Source: Syntrophosphaera sp035450685
Lineage (GTDB): Bacteria; Cloacimonadota; Cloacimonadia; Cloacimonadales; Cloacimonadaceae
Direction: 5' to 3'
NCBI GenBank assembly: GCA_035450685.1
Contig: DAOTNF010000024.1
Location: 1-33,814, forward strand
Length of the DNA: 33,814 nucleotides
Shown in pieces: positions 17,448-25,401 of this stretch (the stretch's first letter is position 1; the number at the start of each line of letters is the position of its first letter). The position numbers were made by a program, and so were the translations under genes. The notes under the pieces were generated by a model, which saw nothing but the letters and a program-made list of their open reading frames with translations, was not told the DNA's origin and ran no database searches.

Positions 17448-18731
17448 TTATCCACATACCAGGGTGCCTGATGTTGCGTCTTTGACAGTAGCGCTTCTAA
17501 GTGTGCCGATATCCGATTGACTGCCTGGCAAAACAGCAATCTTGTAATCTCTGGTTTTGCCTGAAACTTGCTGAGAAGACTTTTTACTAATATTCTCGAC
17601 ATATACTTCCACGGTATTCCCGATTTGATTTCGAAACTTCTGCAGAGTAATGTCTCTTTGTAAGTCAATCATAGTTTGCAAGCGTTTCAATCTAACGCTC
17701 TCAGGAATTTGGTTAATATACTCCGCGGCCTTTGTTCCAGATCTCTCACTATACTTAAAACAAAAGGCATAATCAAAAAGAATGTTCTGCATTGCAGTGA
17801 GAGTATTCGCAAAACATGTTTCATTCTCCCCAGGAAAACCTGCTATAAGATCAGTGGTTATCGCTATGTCAGGGATTGCGTTACGCAATTTGTTAATCAG
17901 GTTGGTATAGTGTTCAATTGTATATTTCCGGTTCATGGCATGGAGAACAGAATTATCACCACTTTGAAGTGGCAAATGAATATGATTGCATATCTTAGGC
18001 TGTCTGGCCATCACTTCAATAAGCTGATCTGATAGGTCTTTGGGATGAGAAGTAATAAATCTGAGCCTATACAATCCTTCAATCTTGCACAGCTCGTTCA
18101 ATAGTTCCGGGAAATGGATATTACTATATTCATAGGAGTTAACATTCTGGCCGAGTAGTGTTATCTCGCGTAAACCTTTTTCCACGCATTTCTTTGCTTC
18201 ATTCAATATATCGTCCATTGCTACGCTTCTTTCACGACCCCGCACATAGGGCACTATGCAATATGTGCAATAATTGTTACAGCCTCGCATTATGGTTATG
18301 AAGGCATTTGTTTTGTTTGAATGAGCAGGCGGAATGCCTGGGTATATTTGCGTAAAATCAAATGAAACGTTCAGAGGAGTCTCTTCTTCCAGCATGGATG
18401 GCAAAAGATGATACTGGTCAACCCCCACCACATAGTCAACCCCGCTTTCAGTTTCCCTGAGCCTCTTCCCCATTCTCTGAGCCATACAGCCTAAGACTCC
18501 AATCTTGAGATTGGGTTTGTTTTGCTTTCTCGACTTTTCGTTGGCTATACGTCCTAACACCCTGTCTTCAGCATGTTGCCTGACAGAACATGTGTTGAAT
18601 AGCAACAGATCGGCAGCATCTATGCTTTCAGCAGGTTTCCACCCGGCATTGATAAGTATTGACGTCACCAATTCACTATCAGATACATTCATCTGGCAGC
18701 CATAGGTTTCTATAAAGAAGGTTCCTTTCAT
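17448..18731 (-). CDS. miaB: tRNA-2-methylthio-N6-dimethylallyladenosine synthase (MiaB)
   Basis: 427 residues from the ATG at 18731, which overlaps the stop of the upstream fusion gene (ATGA) and has GGGAAA just before it; a 22-residue upstream extension is less likely. It adds the methylthio group to ms2i6A37 of tRNAs reading UNN codons. The N-terminal auxiliary-cluster cysteines are C12, C48 and C82 (YGCQMN, NTCSVR, GCMAQR). The radical SAM cysteines are C151, C155 and C158 (GCNNYCTYCIVPYVRGRERS). A TRAM domain closes the protein. The next gene, yicC, lies after a 116-bp gap. Confidence 0.95.
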   Translation of the reverse strand: MKGTFFIETYGCQMNVSDSELVTSILINAGWKPAESIDAADLLLFNTCSVRQHAEDRVLGRIANEKSRKQNKPNLKIGVLGCMAQRMGKRLRETESGVDYVVGVDQYHLLPSMLEEETPLNVSFDFTQIYPGIPPAHSNKTNAFITIMRGCNNYCTYCIVPYVRGRERSVAMDDILNEAKKCVEKGLREITLLGQNVNSYEYSNIHFPELLNELCKIEGLYRLRFITSHPKDLSDQLIEVMARQPKICNHIHLPLQSGDNSVLHAMNRKYTIEHYTNLINKLRNAIPDIAITTDLIAGFPGENETCFANTLTAMQNILFDYAFCFKYSERSGTKAAEYINQIPESVRLKRLQTMIDLQRDITLQKFRNQIGNTVEVYVENISKKSSQQVSGKTRDYKIAVLPGSQSDIGTLRSATVKDATSGTLVCG

Positions 18732-20710
18732 TTTCCCAGTTGTTTTTGTCTTTTTGGCTTCATATGGATAAGTCCTGCGGAAATACCATAGTAACATGTC
18801 AAGAATTCCTGGCTGCGAAATCTGTCCAGCAGAAGAATGATGTATCTTGCGCTGATTTTTAGAATATCCAATGAGTCTGGCTCAACCATAAACTCAATCA
18901 TATCTGTTGCGTTTCCGGATATCAGTTCTTCAAAGAACTGTTCCAGTTCTGATCGACTTACTTTAATACTATTTAAGTATTGGGGATCGTATCGCCGGAT
19001 TCTTTTTATGGCTTTCACCAAGAATATCCCTGTCAAACCGATAAGAACTAACTGATCAGCATTAAACTTCGGCACTGCTGACAGCTTTGTATTTAGATAA
19101 TCCTCAAAGTCACTATGCCGTGAAAGATATGACCTTAGTGTCAGCAATCCCACCGGCAGACTATATTGCAAAGATTCACTTCGTTCATCTACATGAATCA
19201 ATTCTGTGCTGAACCCACCTATATCTACAACAAGTGCATGGGCAGAACAAGCCAAACTGTTCTTAGCAGCAAGCAAAGCCAATTCAAGCTCATCAGATGC
19301 GCTTATCACTTGGTAGGGCATTTTCCATTTTTGGGCAAAGAATTCCCGGATCTTGGCCTGTTCCTTTAACCTGCGGTGGATTCCTGTTGCCAGAACACGT
19401 TTCTCTGAATCAATGTTTGTATCGTAAACTAAAAAACGACTAAGAGATTGTTTATAAGCACTCAGAGATGACGATGGAACAGAGATACTGCCATCAGCCA
19501 ATACTTTATGGTTCTTTCCCAAACCCGTGCTGATCTGAGCGCTGTGTATTATTTTCCCGCTGTCCTGTTGTTGAAGCAGATAATTCATATTATTGGATCC
19601 AGTATCAAAAACCGAGATCAGCTTTGACCCTCGGTATCTGAGATCGATATAGCGCTGAATCAATTTAGCAGCTATTTGACTGTTGCAGTTCTTAACCTTT
19701 CTGGGTGTCTTACGTTGTTTCAATATATTGTTAAAGACCTGTTTCCATTCACTGACGGAGTTTGGAAAAGCATCCAACTGGTATTTATTCGGGTAGTGTT
19801 TAAGTCCATCAATCAATATCCCATCTTCAGGATACCCTTTTCTGGGATGGTAGAGTAATGTGGTTCCAAACTGAACCGATTCAGCAAAGCTGCTGTAACC
19901 TGGTTTGGTAAGCAATATGTCACTGGCTTGGATAAAATCCAGCATATCTGTTTCTTCGTCAACCACTACATGGTTTTCAGCAACTTTATCTTGATGCTTG
20001 GAAACAACTATTCCTGGAAATGAGGCGCAAAGTTTATCAATACCGAAGTTAAATTTGGCATCACCCCCAAACGCGCAAGTCAACATGGGAGTTTCCTGGC
20101 TAATGCCAAGATCAGCGCGCAAATCCGTGTATGAATCCTTCTTTCTTGCCAACAGCCCCACTTTTTCACACTTGCGGAATGCTCCCATGCTTTTTGTTGA
20201 ACTGAAGGGGAGCCTGAAAGCGTGATCGGCTCGCTGGTAAAGTCCGTAAATACTGTTTAACAGGGGTCTCATTTCTGGATGTGCGGCTAATAAATCTGAA
20301 AAAATGAACAGCCAATCAAAGTTGGAAATGGCAAAAACAGGAATACGGGAGTAAGCGCCAACCTCGATTGCCAGCCAAGGGATATCAGCAATGATCAGAT
20401 CGATCTTTTCCTGGCGTATAAAGTCAGTTTCCCTATCCAGAATCTCTGCCCGCTCACTCATCAACTGGAAAAGTCCGCTTTTCGTTCTCTCTATGTCGCA
20501 GTCCAGATTGGAATACTGGCGAACCCCGAAATCCATACTCATATCCTCAACCGAGGATAGATTCGGATTCAGGTTGGCAAACAAGTGTTTTGGCCTGTCG
20601 CTAAGCAGATGGACGAACACGCCAAACCTGTTCAATTCTTCCGCCAAGGCTGCCATTCTTGTTGCATGGCCAAATCCATGGTTGGAAGTATAAATAGCAA
20701 ATCTAAGCAT
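18728..20710 (-). CDS. Fusion of a GT-B glycosyltransferase-like domain and a Ppx/GppA phosphatase domain
   Basis: 660 residues in one uninterrupted frame. Residues 1 to about 355 form a GT-B, MurG-like fold: NHGFGHATRMAALAEEL (10-26) and the donor-binding signature LLTKPGYSSFAESVQFG (266-282). From about 364 the protein is a Ppx/GppA-type ASKHA domain: ISVFDTGSNNMNYLL (365-379), the ATGIHRRLKE segment (441-450), VVDIGGFSTEL (494-504, family DIGGGSTE), SLPVGLLTL (517-525) and YYGISAGLIH near the end. The last glycine of DIGGG is F500, and the catalytic-region motif is divergent, so phosphatase activity is uncertain. It could link polyphosphate or (p)ppGpp sensing to sugar transfer, but that is inference. 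It follows the NusG-II gene by 11 bp and overlaps miaB by four bases, so both domains are expressed from an operon that includes waaA. Confidence 0.85.
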   Translation of the reverse strand: MLRFAIYTSNHGFGHATRMAALAEELNRFGVFVHLLSDRPKHLFANLNPNLSSVEDMSMDFGVRQYSNLDCDIERTKSGLFQLMSERAEILDRETDFIRQEKIDLIIADIPWLAIEVGAYSRIPVFAISNFDWLFIFSDLLAAHPEMRPLLNSIYGLYQRADHAFRLPFSSTKSMGAFRKCEKVGLLARKKDSYTDLRADLGISQETPMLTCAFGGDAKFNFGIDKLCASFPGIVVSKHQDKVAENHVVVDEETDMLDFIQASDILLTKPGYSSFAESVQFGTTLLYHPRKGYPEDGILIDGLKHYPNKYQLDAFPNSVSEWKQVFNNILKQRKTPRKVKNCNSQIAAKLIQRYIDLRYRGSKLISVFDTGSNNMNYLLQQQDSGKIIHSAQISTGLGKNHKVLADGSISVPSSSLSAYKQSLSRFLVYDTNIDSEKRVLATGIHRRLKEQAKIREFFAQKWKMPYQVISASDELELALLAAKNSLACSAHALVVDIGGFSTELIHVDERSESLQYSLPVGLLTLRSYLSRHSDFEDYLNTKLSAVPKFNADQLVLIGLTGIFLVKAIKRIRRYDPQYLNSIKVSRSELEQFFEELISGNATDMIEFMVEPDSLDILKISARYIILLLDRFRSQEFLTCYYGISAGLIHMKPKRQKQLGK

Positions 20711-20721
20711 CTATCAAACTC

Positions 20722-21087
20722 TTACTGGATAATCAAAGTCCTTTTCTGGTTTGTGGATCTGATCTCCACCACCAAGTGGTTAGGCAGGCAGATTATCGGC
20801 AACAAATCGCTGGCACCTTGTTTTACACAGCGCTTGTCCGGACAATCAGCTTCCAGCATTCTCACTTTTCCATCGGCGATCTGCAGTGTGTTATGTTCGT
20901 CAATCACAATTGTCCGGTCTTGCGAAAGCGGATAATCCGCCCAATAGCGGTTTTCTTTGATGATATAGACTATGCGATTTTCCCTTTTCTGCAGTATCCT
21001 GTAGGATGTCAATACAACAACGATCACAATGATGATAAAAAGCATCACATCAGCCAGGTTCAGGTTTTCCCGTATCAGTCTCAGCAT
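20722..21087 (-). CDS. NusG domain II-containing membrane-anchored protein
   Basis: 121 residues from the ATG at 21087, which shares bases with the stop of the radical SAM gene (TGATG). One transmembrane helix (about 12-30, ADVMLFIIIVIVVVLTSYRI) is followed by an extracytoplasmic domain with the NusG-II signature: ADCPDKRCVKQG near 75-86 and LLPIICLPNHLVVEI near 93-107, with the conserved cysteines. Such proteins are common in anaerobes, often near FMN-binding or Rnf-type genes, but their role is not known. It lacks the NGN and KOW transcription-factor domains, so it is not a transcription elongation factor. Confidence 0.85.
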   Translation of the reverse strand: MLRLIRENLNLADVMLFIIIVIVVVLTSYRILQKRENRIVYIIKENRYWADYPLSQDRTIVIDEHNTLQIADGKVRMLEADCPDKRCVKQGASDLLPIICLPNHLVVEIRSTNQKRTLIIQ

Positions 21088-22079
21088 CAGAACACACCAT
21101 AGATCTGAAAACCACAGTTTGGACATTTTCCTGTTGGAGTGATCCAGGATTTGTTTCTATACGATGAGATCACTTCCTTCCCACAACGAGGGCAATTGGT
21201 TGCCGAATAACTGCTTGCCAAAATGTTCCCCGCATATACGTGGGATAGCTTTCGCGAAGCTATTTCACAAGCGCGGATAACATCCTTTGCCCTCGTCGCC
21301 TCGATATCCGATTTGTATGCGGGATGGTAGGCGCTGATGTGCAAGGGAATATCCCTGTTTACAGATGCGACAAATTCAGCCAAGAGACTGATATCGTGGT
21401 CGGTGTCATTCAAGCCGGGAATCAGAAGATTGGTGATCTCCAGATGCACACCGGCACTGTAAGCGGCGCGAATGGTATCCATTACTGGCTCGATCTGGCC
21501 TCCGCAATTATCTTTATAGAATTGTGGCCGTATGGATTTCAAGTCGATGTTCATCGCTTTAATCCTTGGTAACAGACACTGCAAAGGTTCGCCATTCACA
21601 TATCCGTTGGTAACCAGGACAACATCTACATCGGAAGCCATGCCGTTGAAATCGTAAATGTATTCAAACCAGGTAAAGGGCTCAGTGTATGTAAACGCAA
21701 CTTGCATAGGCTGTTTTATACTGAATTTCCGAACCAATTCAAACAGTTCTTGGGGACTCAAATATTCAGTGTTGCACTTGAACTGGCTGGATCCATAATT
21801 CTGGCAGAAGAAGCAGCTCAGATTACACGAGTTTGCTCCCAGGGAAATAATCTTTGAACTAGGTCGAAAGTGATACAGGGGTTTTTTCTCGATGGGATCA
21901 ACTCCCAGCCCCATGTGCCTTCCATAGTTGATGGCAATCATTTTGCCACCCTGGTTTTCTCTTCCCCTGCATTTACCAGATTGCCCTGCTGTAAGGTTAC
22001 AAAGGTGGGGACAGAGATCGCAGATCACCCCGCTCTCCCCCACTTTGCGGTAAAACATTGCTTCTCTTAGCTGATCCAT
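21087..22079 (-). CDS. amrS: AmmeMemoRadiSam-system radical SAM enzyme
   Basis: 330 residues if the ATG at 22079 is used, matching the REAMFYRK opening of the family; it then overlaps waaA by 13 bases. The alternative ATG at 22058 has AGAGAAG before it. Cysteines C20, C23 and C27 form the N-terminal CxxCxxxC, C85, C89 and C92 (SCNLSCFFCQN) bind the SAM cluster, and CPRC...CPNCG near the C-terminus is a zinc ribbon. The family resembles pyruvate formate-lyase activases and normally works with AMMECR1 and Memo proteins in an undefined modification. Neither partner is in this window. It is coupled by TGATG to the NusG-II gene. Confidence 0.9.
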   Translation of the reverse strand: MDQLREAMFYRKVGESGVICDLCPHLCNLTAGQSGKCRGRENQGGKMIAINYGRHMGLGVDPIEKKPLYHFRPSSKIISLGANSCNLSCFFCQNYGSSQFKCNTEYLSPQELFELVRKFSIKQPMQVAFTYTEPFTWFEYIYDFNGMASDVDVVLVTNGYVNGEPLQCLLPRIKAMNIDLKSIRPQFYKDNCGGQIEPVMDTIRAAYSAGVHLEITNLLIPGLNDTDHDISLLAEFVASVNRDIPLHISAYHPAYKSDIEATRAKDVIRACEIASRKLSHVYAGNILASSYSATNCPRCGKEVISSYRNKSWITPTGKCPNCGFQIYGVF

Positions 22080-23293
22080 CTTTCCAACAACTCCATGTGC
22101 TTGTGCAAAGCTTCCGAGTATCTTTCCAGGCATTTCTGTGCTTTGCTCCCCATGCTCGTACGCTTTTCCGGATTTCTGTGCAAATCTATGATGTTTTCAG
22201 CTAAGTCTGAAGCATAGGAAACCAGAATTGCGGATTCTCCGGCTAATGCTTTTACTGATTCGCGGCAAGAGTGATGATATTCACCAATGATAATCGGCTT
22301 ACCATAATAGGCTGGCTCCAAGGGATTATGGCCACCGAAATTATAAAACGAACCTCCCACAATGGCAATGTCGCAAATAGAGTAACATTCGTTCAAATGC
22401 CCTATGGTATTTACTATCAGGACATCGCCAACCCCGCTACCATTCTCATCAACCTGTGTGTACAGGGTTGCTTCCGGAAAGATCGTGGCCACTTCATTTG
22501 TTCTTTTGGGGTGTCGGGGTGCAACGATGAATTTGAGATTCGCAATTTTAGAGTGCAGCTCGGGCAGGATAGCTTTGAGCATCCCCTCCTCCCCCGGTCT
22601 GCTGCTGCCAAAGCAGATAATGAAGTCAGTCTCCGCAAAACCCAAGCGCCTCTTTGTCGATACAAAATCATAATCAGGCAACTTGAGGGCAAATTTCAGA
22701 TTACCCGCAGTTTGCACTGGAGCAGCAAAAATACCCTTGAACCTTCCACTGTCGGCATCTGACTGGCTGATAATGCAGCGAATGGGTTTTTGCAGGTATC
22801 TGAGCATCCGTTTTATCCGCGTATAGTTTTGCAATGACTTTTCCGACAAGCGCGCGTTCACAAATACCACAGCGATATTTTGGCGCGCGGCCTCATGCAA
22901 AAGATTGGGCCAAATCTCGGTTTCCATGATAATGATCAAATTGGGGTTTACTATCGCGAGTTGTTTTTTCCGCAAATGCCTGATATCCATCACTGCCAGA
23001 AATGATTGTGGGTGTACAGCCTGCGCCGCTTTTAAACCAGTAACCGTGTTTGTGGTGATCACAATCTTTTTATCCGGATACTTCTGCTTCAGAGACACCA
23101 GCAATGGTTTGACTGCGTTGACTTCTCCCACTGAAGCGGCATGCAGCAATATTCCCCCTTCGCTGTTGCTGCCCTGTGGTTTGAGGGAATCTGTGTAATG
23201 CTTTCCCAGGCAAATCAACCAGATTAGCGGATAAAACAGTAAAAATGCTGTTTCCAATATCAAGTTGTAAAGACCGAAGATGATGGCTGCCAT
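22067..23293 (-). CDS. waaA: 3-deoxy-D-manno-octulosonic acid (Kdo) transferase
   Basis: 408 residues, usual length for family GT30. It transfers Kdo from CMP-Kdo to lipid IVA on the inner face of the cytoplasmic membrane. An N-terminal membrane anchor (about 5-30) precedes HAASVGEVNA, where E57 is the expected catalytic base. METEIWPNLL and the C-terminal GGSFYNFGGHNPLEPAYYGKP donor-site region are also present. This gene shows that the organism makes LPS and has an outer membrane. It is 51 bp downstream of tRNA-Asp on the same strand and has no evident promoter of its own, so it may be read from the promoter at 23766-23794. Confidence 0.96.
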   Translation of the reverse strand: MAAIIFGLYNLILETAFLLFYPLIWLICLGKHYTDSLKPQGSNSEGGILLHAASVGEVNAVKPLLVSLKQKYPDKKIVITTNTVTGLKAAQAVHPQSFLAVMDIRHLRKKQLAIVNPNLIIIMETEIWPNLLHEAARQNIAVVFVNARLSEKSLQNYTRIKRMLRYLQKPIRCIISQSDADSGRFKGIFAAPVQTAGNLKFALKLPDYDFVSTKRRLGFAETDFIICFGSSRPGEEGMLKAILPELHSKIANLKFIVAPRHPKRTNEVATIFPEATLYTQVDENGSGVGDVLIVNTIGHLNECYSICDIAIVGGSFYNFGGHNPLEPAYYGKPIIIGEYHHSCRESVKALAGESAILVSYASDLAENIIDLHRNPEKRTSMGSKAQKCLERYSEALHKHMELLERWIS

Positions 23294-23344
23294 AGTGCTT
23301 AGTTACTCAAATGAAAAAGGACGCCAATTCTGACGTCCAATTTA

Positions 23345-23422
23345 TGGCGGGAGCGACGAGACTCGAACTCGCGGCCTTCTGCGTGACAGGCAGACGTTCT
23401 AACCAAACTGAACTACGCCCCC
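23345..23422 (-). tRNA. tRNA-Asp (GTC)
   Basis: On the minus strand the sequence folds as a full cloverleaf: acceptor GGGGGCG with CGCTCCC (one G-T pair), anticodon stem TCTGC/GCAGA, loop CTGTCAC with anticodon GTC, and T arm GCGAG-TTCGAGT-CTCGT. The discriminator base is G, as expected for Asp, and CCA is encoded. It lies between the tiny ORFs and waaA on the same strand. A TTGACA hexamer is 53 bases upstream (23475-23480) but has no good -10 partner. Confidence 0.97.
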
Positions 23423-23563
23423 GGCGCTGTTCTATGTTCAAAGTAAGTTTACAAACTTTAATCAGGGCTGTTTCTGTCAAGGGAAAATATTCCCCGATCC
23501 TAAAACAAATCGTCCGATTGCAGCCATCAGGATATAATCTATTCATGGTCAAGATCGATAATC

Positions 23564-23662
23564 TCATGCTCTGTGTTTCCTAAGCACAGTTCCGCAGCAT
23601 AAGTGATATGGGTTGGCTTTCCCCAAAGCCACGCTGTCATTTCTTTTAGCTTTTAAGGACAT
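23564..23662 (-). CDS. Tiny ORF, 32 residues, with Cys-Cys motif
   Basis: ATG at 23662 is preceded by GAGG with an eight-base gap, and the frame runs 32 codons to TGA. The peptide begins MSLKAKRNDSVALGKANPYH, followed by a Cys-Cys pair and a basic end (LRKHRA). It has no signal sequence and I know no family; it looks like a plausible small metal- or nucleic-acid-binding peptide, but nothing more can be said. It is in the same frame as the 25-codon ORF just upstream, separated only by TAA and ACA. The two could therefore be one gene broken by a nonsense codon, or two coupled small genes. Downstream on the same strand is tRNA-Asp. Confidence 0.4.
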   Translation of the reverse strand: MSLKAKRNDSVALGKANPYHLCCGTVLRKHRA

Positions 23663-23665
23663 TGT

Positions 23666-23743
23666 TTATTCCTCGCTCGATTCAGCTTTAGCTGCCTGTG
23701 TAACTGCAAGCCAAAGAAATATAAGCAATAATAGTCGGCGCAT
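23666..23743 (-). CDS. Tiny ORF, 25 residues, signal-peptide-like
   Basis: The frame begins MRRLLLLIFLWLAVTQAAKA and ends after a short acidic tail at TAA. Positive residues, a leucine-rich core and an A-x-A end are what a secretion signal looks like. GGGAG lies seven bases before the ATG, and a strong sigma70-type promoter sits just upstream. The mature part after cleavage would be only about five residues. It is either a leader peptide, a small membrane peptide, or the head of an exported protein truncated by the TAA, with the in-frame 32-codon ORF as the remainder. Confidence 0.45.
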   Translation of the reverse strand: MRRLLLLIFLWLAVTQAAKAESSEE

Positions 23744-23765
23744 TTCTATCTCCCATTTGATATCC

Positions 23766-23794
23766 ATTATGGCATGACAAGCAAATCGTGTCAA
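23766..23794 (-). promoter_or_regulatory. Strong sigma70-type promoter reading toward tRNA-Asp and waaA
   Basis: On the minus strand a perfect TTGACA (-35, 23794-23789) is followed by a 17-base spacer and CATAAT (-10, 23771-23766, 5 of 6 consensus). Transcription would start near 23759, about 16 bases before the 25-codon ORF. The same bases include an imperfect inverted repeat, GGCATGACA/TGTCAAGCC (23771-23779 and 23789-23797), which could be an operator overlapping the promoter. This is the best promoter match found in the window. Confidence 0.65.
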
Positions 23795-23797
23795 GCC

Positions 23798-24126
23798 CAG
23801 TTTTATTACTATTTGCCTTAATACTTTGGATAAGTGGCTCACCACAATAACCCATGGCAGTATAGATTATTTAATTTTAATCATTTACAAAATTAACAAT
23901 ATGCTGGATACTTGGAATATGGTGTACATATATTCTAATATAAATGATATCCAAGACGAAAAATCCTCGAAACTACTTTACCGAGTACATCAAATTTAAT
24001 ACAATAGAAGAACAATATAGCAATATGTTTCATGGACATAAGGTAATGACTTAGATATTTATGGATTTTATGCTTGACAGGATTACACACCGAGTTCTTT
24101 TAGATAAGACATATAAGAGGTTAGAT
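23798..24126. other. AT-rich intergenic region between divergent units
   Basis: No gene is seen. The stretch is clearly richer in A and T than the minus-strand gene block. It separates the minus-strand tRNA-Asp/waaA unit from the plus-strand protease. TTGACA at 24074-24079 could be a -35 for the protease, but no good -10 follows at 16-18 bases. The frame opening at 24061 is an in-frame extension of the protease without a ribosome binding site. Confidence 0.5.
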
Positions 24127-25401
24127 ATGCAATGTTTAAAGCTGAAAGTACTTTGTGCTCTAACAGTAATGGCTGTATTAATATCTCCTTGCTTGGCAAA
24201 AAAGAAGGGGAAACATGATCTTAATATAAGATTCCAAAAATCACCGTATTTATTGGAAACACTCGAGACTTATATTAACAACCACGATCTTGATCCTATC
24301 GAAGGAGTTTGGTCATATAGCTATGTTTCTATATCTGAAACAGTACTGGAAGGAAAGCGTAATAACGGAATAGATTCTGGAAAAGACTGCGACGAGTTTT
24401 ATATAGTTAAAGATGACCTTCATAAAAGTAACGAATACTTGATGGTTTATAAAAGCAAACTTGACTCTAAGAAGGGACATACCTATTTAGTCCCTGGTGA
24501 CATTGCGGCACGAGTGATTCCTGATGTTATAAGATCAGATTCCTATTATTTCTCTTTCGATTATGGCCTTGAATTACTGGGAACTTATGAAGTTTACATG
24601 ACCCTAAATGGTGATGAAGTTAGGGGAACATATGATAATTCTTTTGATAAATATGGTGTTAAGATAAGATTAAAAAGTGAATACGTATATAGGAGAGTCA
24701 GCAATAATAAGGCAGAATTCAGCAAAAAAGATATCTTCTCAGGAACTGGTTTTCTAATTAGCGATGAAGGATATGTGGTAACTAACTACCATATAATTGA
24801 GAATGGGAAGAATATCACTGTTAGCTTTCCCCACAATGGGAAAACTTACAAAGCACATGCAACAGTGAAAGATAAAAACAATGATTTGGCTTTATTAAAA
24901 ATAGATGGTTTTGCATTAAACGACATCTCAAATACTCCAATTCCATATTCAGTGATGCCATCTAACCTAACCTCTATTGGGAATACTGTTTTTACTCTGG
25001 GTTACCCACTTTCTGACGTTCTTGGGTCATCTATCAAGTACTCTAGCGGATTTATAACGTCTTCCTTTGATAATAGTATGAATCCTGTATTGATGCAAAT
25101 TGACAATAATATTCAACCTGGGAACAGTGGGAGTCCCTTATTCAACTCAGATGGGAATATTATTGGTATTGTGGTATCATCCTTGAACGCTAGTTATTTC
25201 TTAAGAAAGGGCGATTTTATACCTCAAAATGTTAACTTCGCAATCCGTTCTGATTATCTCCAACCATTATTGAATAGTTTAAATATTAAACCAGTTAATC
25301 AGACACTTGCGTCTAAATATAAACTTATGGCAATCGAAGATAAGATATCAACAATAAAGCCGTTTATATCCATAATATACACAGAACGTAAGGATCGATA
25401 G
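24127..25401 (+). CDS. Secreted trypsin-like serine protease (S1C/DegP-like) without PDZ domain
   Basis: 424 residues from the ATG at 24127, chosen for AGAGG seven bases upstream and the signal peptide that follows (KLKVLCALTVMAVLISPCLA). Residues about 30-195 form a beta-rich domain that I do not recognise, with tyrosine-rich strands. The protease domain follows: H222 (VTNYHIIENG), D253 (NNDLALLKI) and S334 (QPGNSGSPLF) give a complete triad with DegP-like spacing. The protein ends about 90 residues after the serine with no PDZ domain, so it is not a standard HtrA. It probably acts in the periplasm or outside the cell. It is markedly AT-rich compared with its neighbours and stands alone between two long non-coding stretches, which suggests acquisition by transfer. 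Confidence 0.88.
   Translation: MQCLKLKVLCALTVMAVLISPCLAKKKGKHDLNIRFQKSPYLLETLETYINNHDLDPIEGVWSYSYVSISETVLEGKRNNGIDSGKDCDEFYIVKDDLHKSNEYLMVYKSKLDSKKGHTYLVPGDIAARVIPDVIRSDSYYFSFDYGLELLGTYEVYMTLNGDEVRGTYDNSFDKYGVKIRLKSEYVYRRVSNNKAEFSKKDIFSGTGFLISDEGYVVTNYHIIENGKNITVSFPHNGKTYKAHATVKDKNNDLALLKIDGFALNDISNTPIPYSVMPSNLTSIGNTVFTLGYPLSDVLGSSIKYSSGFITSSFDNSMNPVLMQIDNNIQPGNSGSPLFNSDGNIIGIVVSSLNASYFLRKGDFIPQNVNFAIRSDYLQPLLNSLNIKPVNQTLASKYKLMAIEDKISTIKPFISIIYTERKDR

Noticed and set aside
23446..23480. Separate promoter directly before tRNA-Asp
   Set aside because: TTGACA at 23475-23480 is perfect, but no -10 hexamer lies at 16-18 bases; TAAACT is 23 bases away. The stronger promoter at 23766-23794 can supply the transcript.
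23311..23583. Plus-strand frame across tRNA-Asp
   Set aside because: It is an antisense reading of the tRNA gene, a well-known source of false ORFs.
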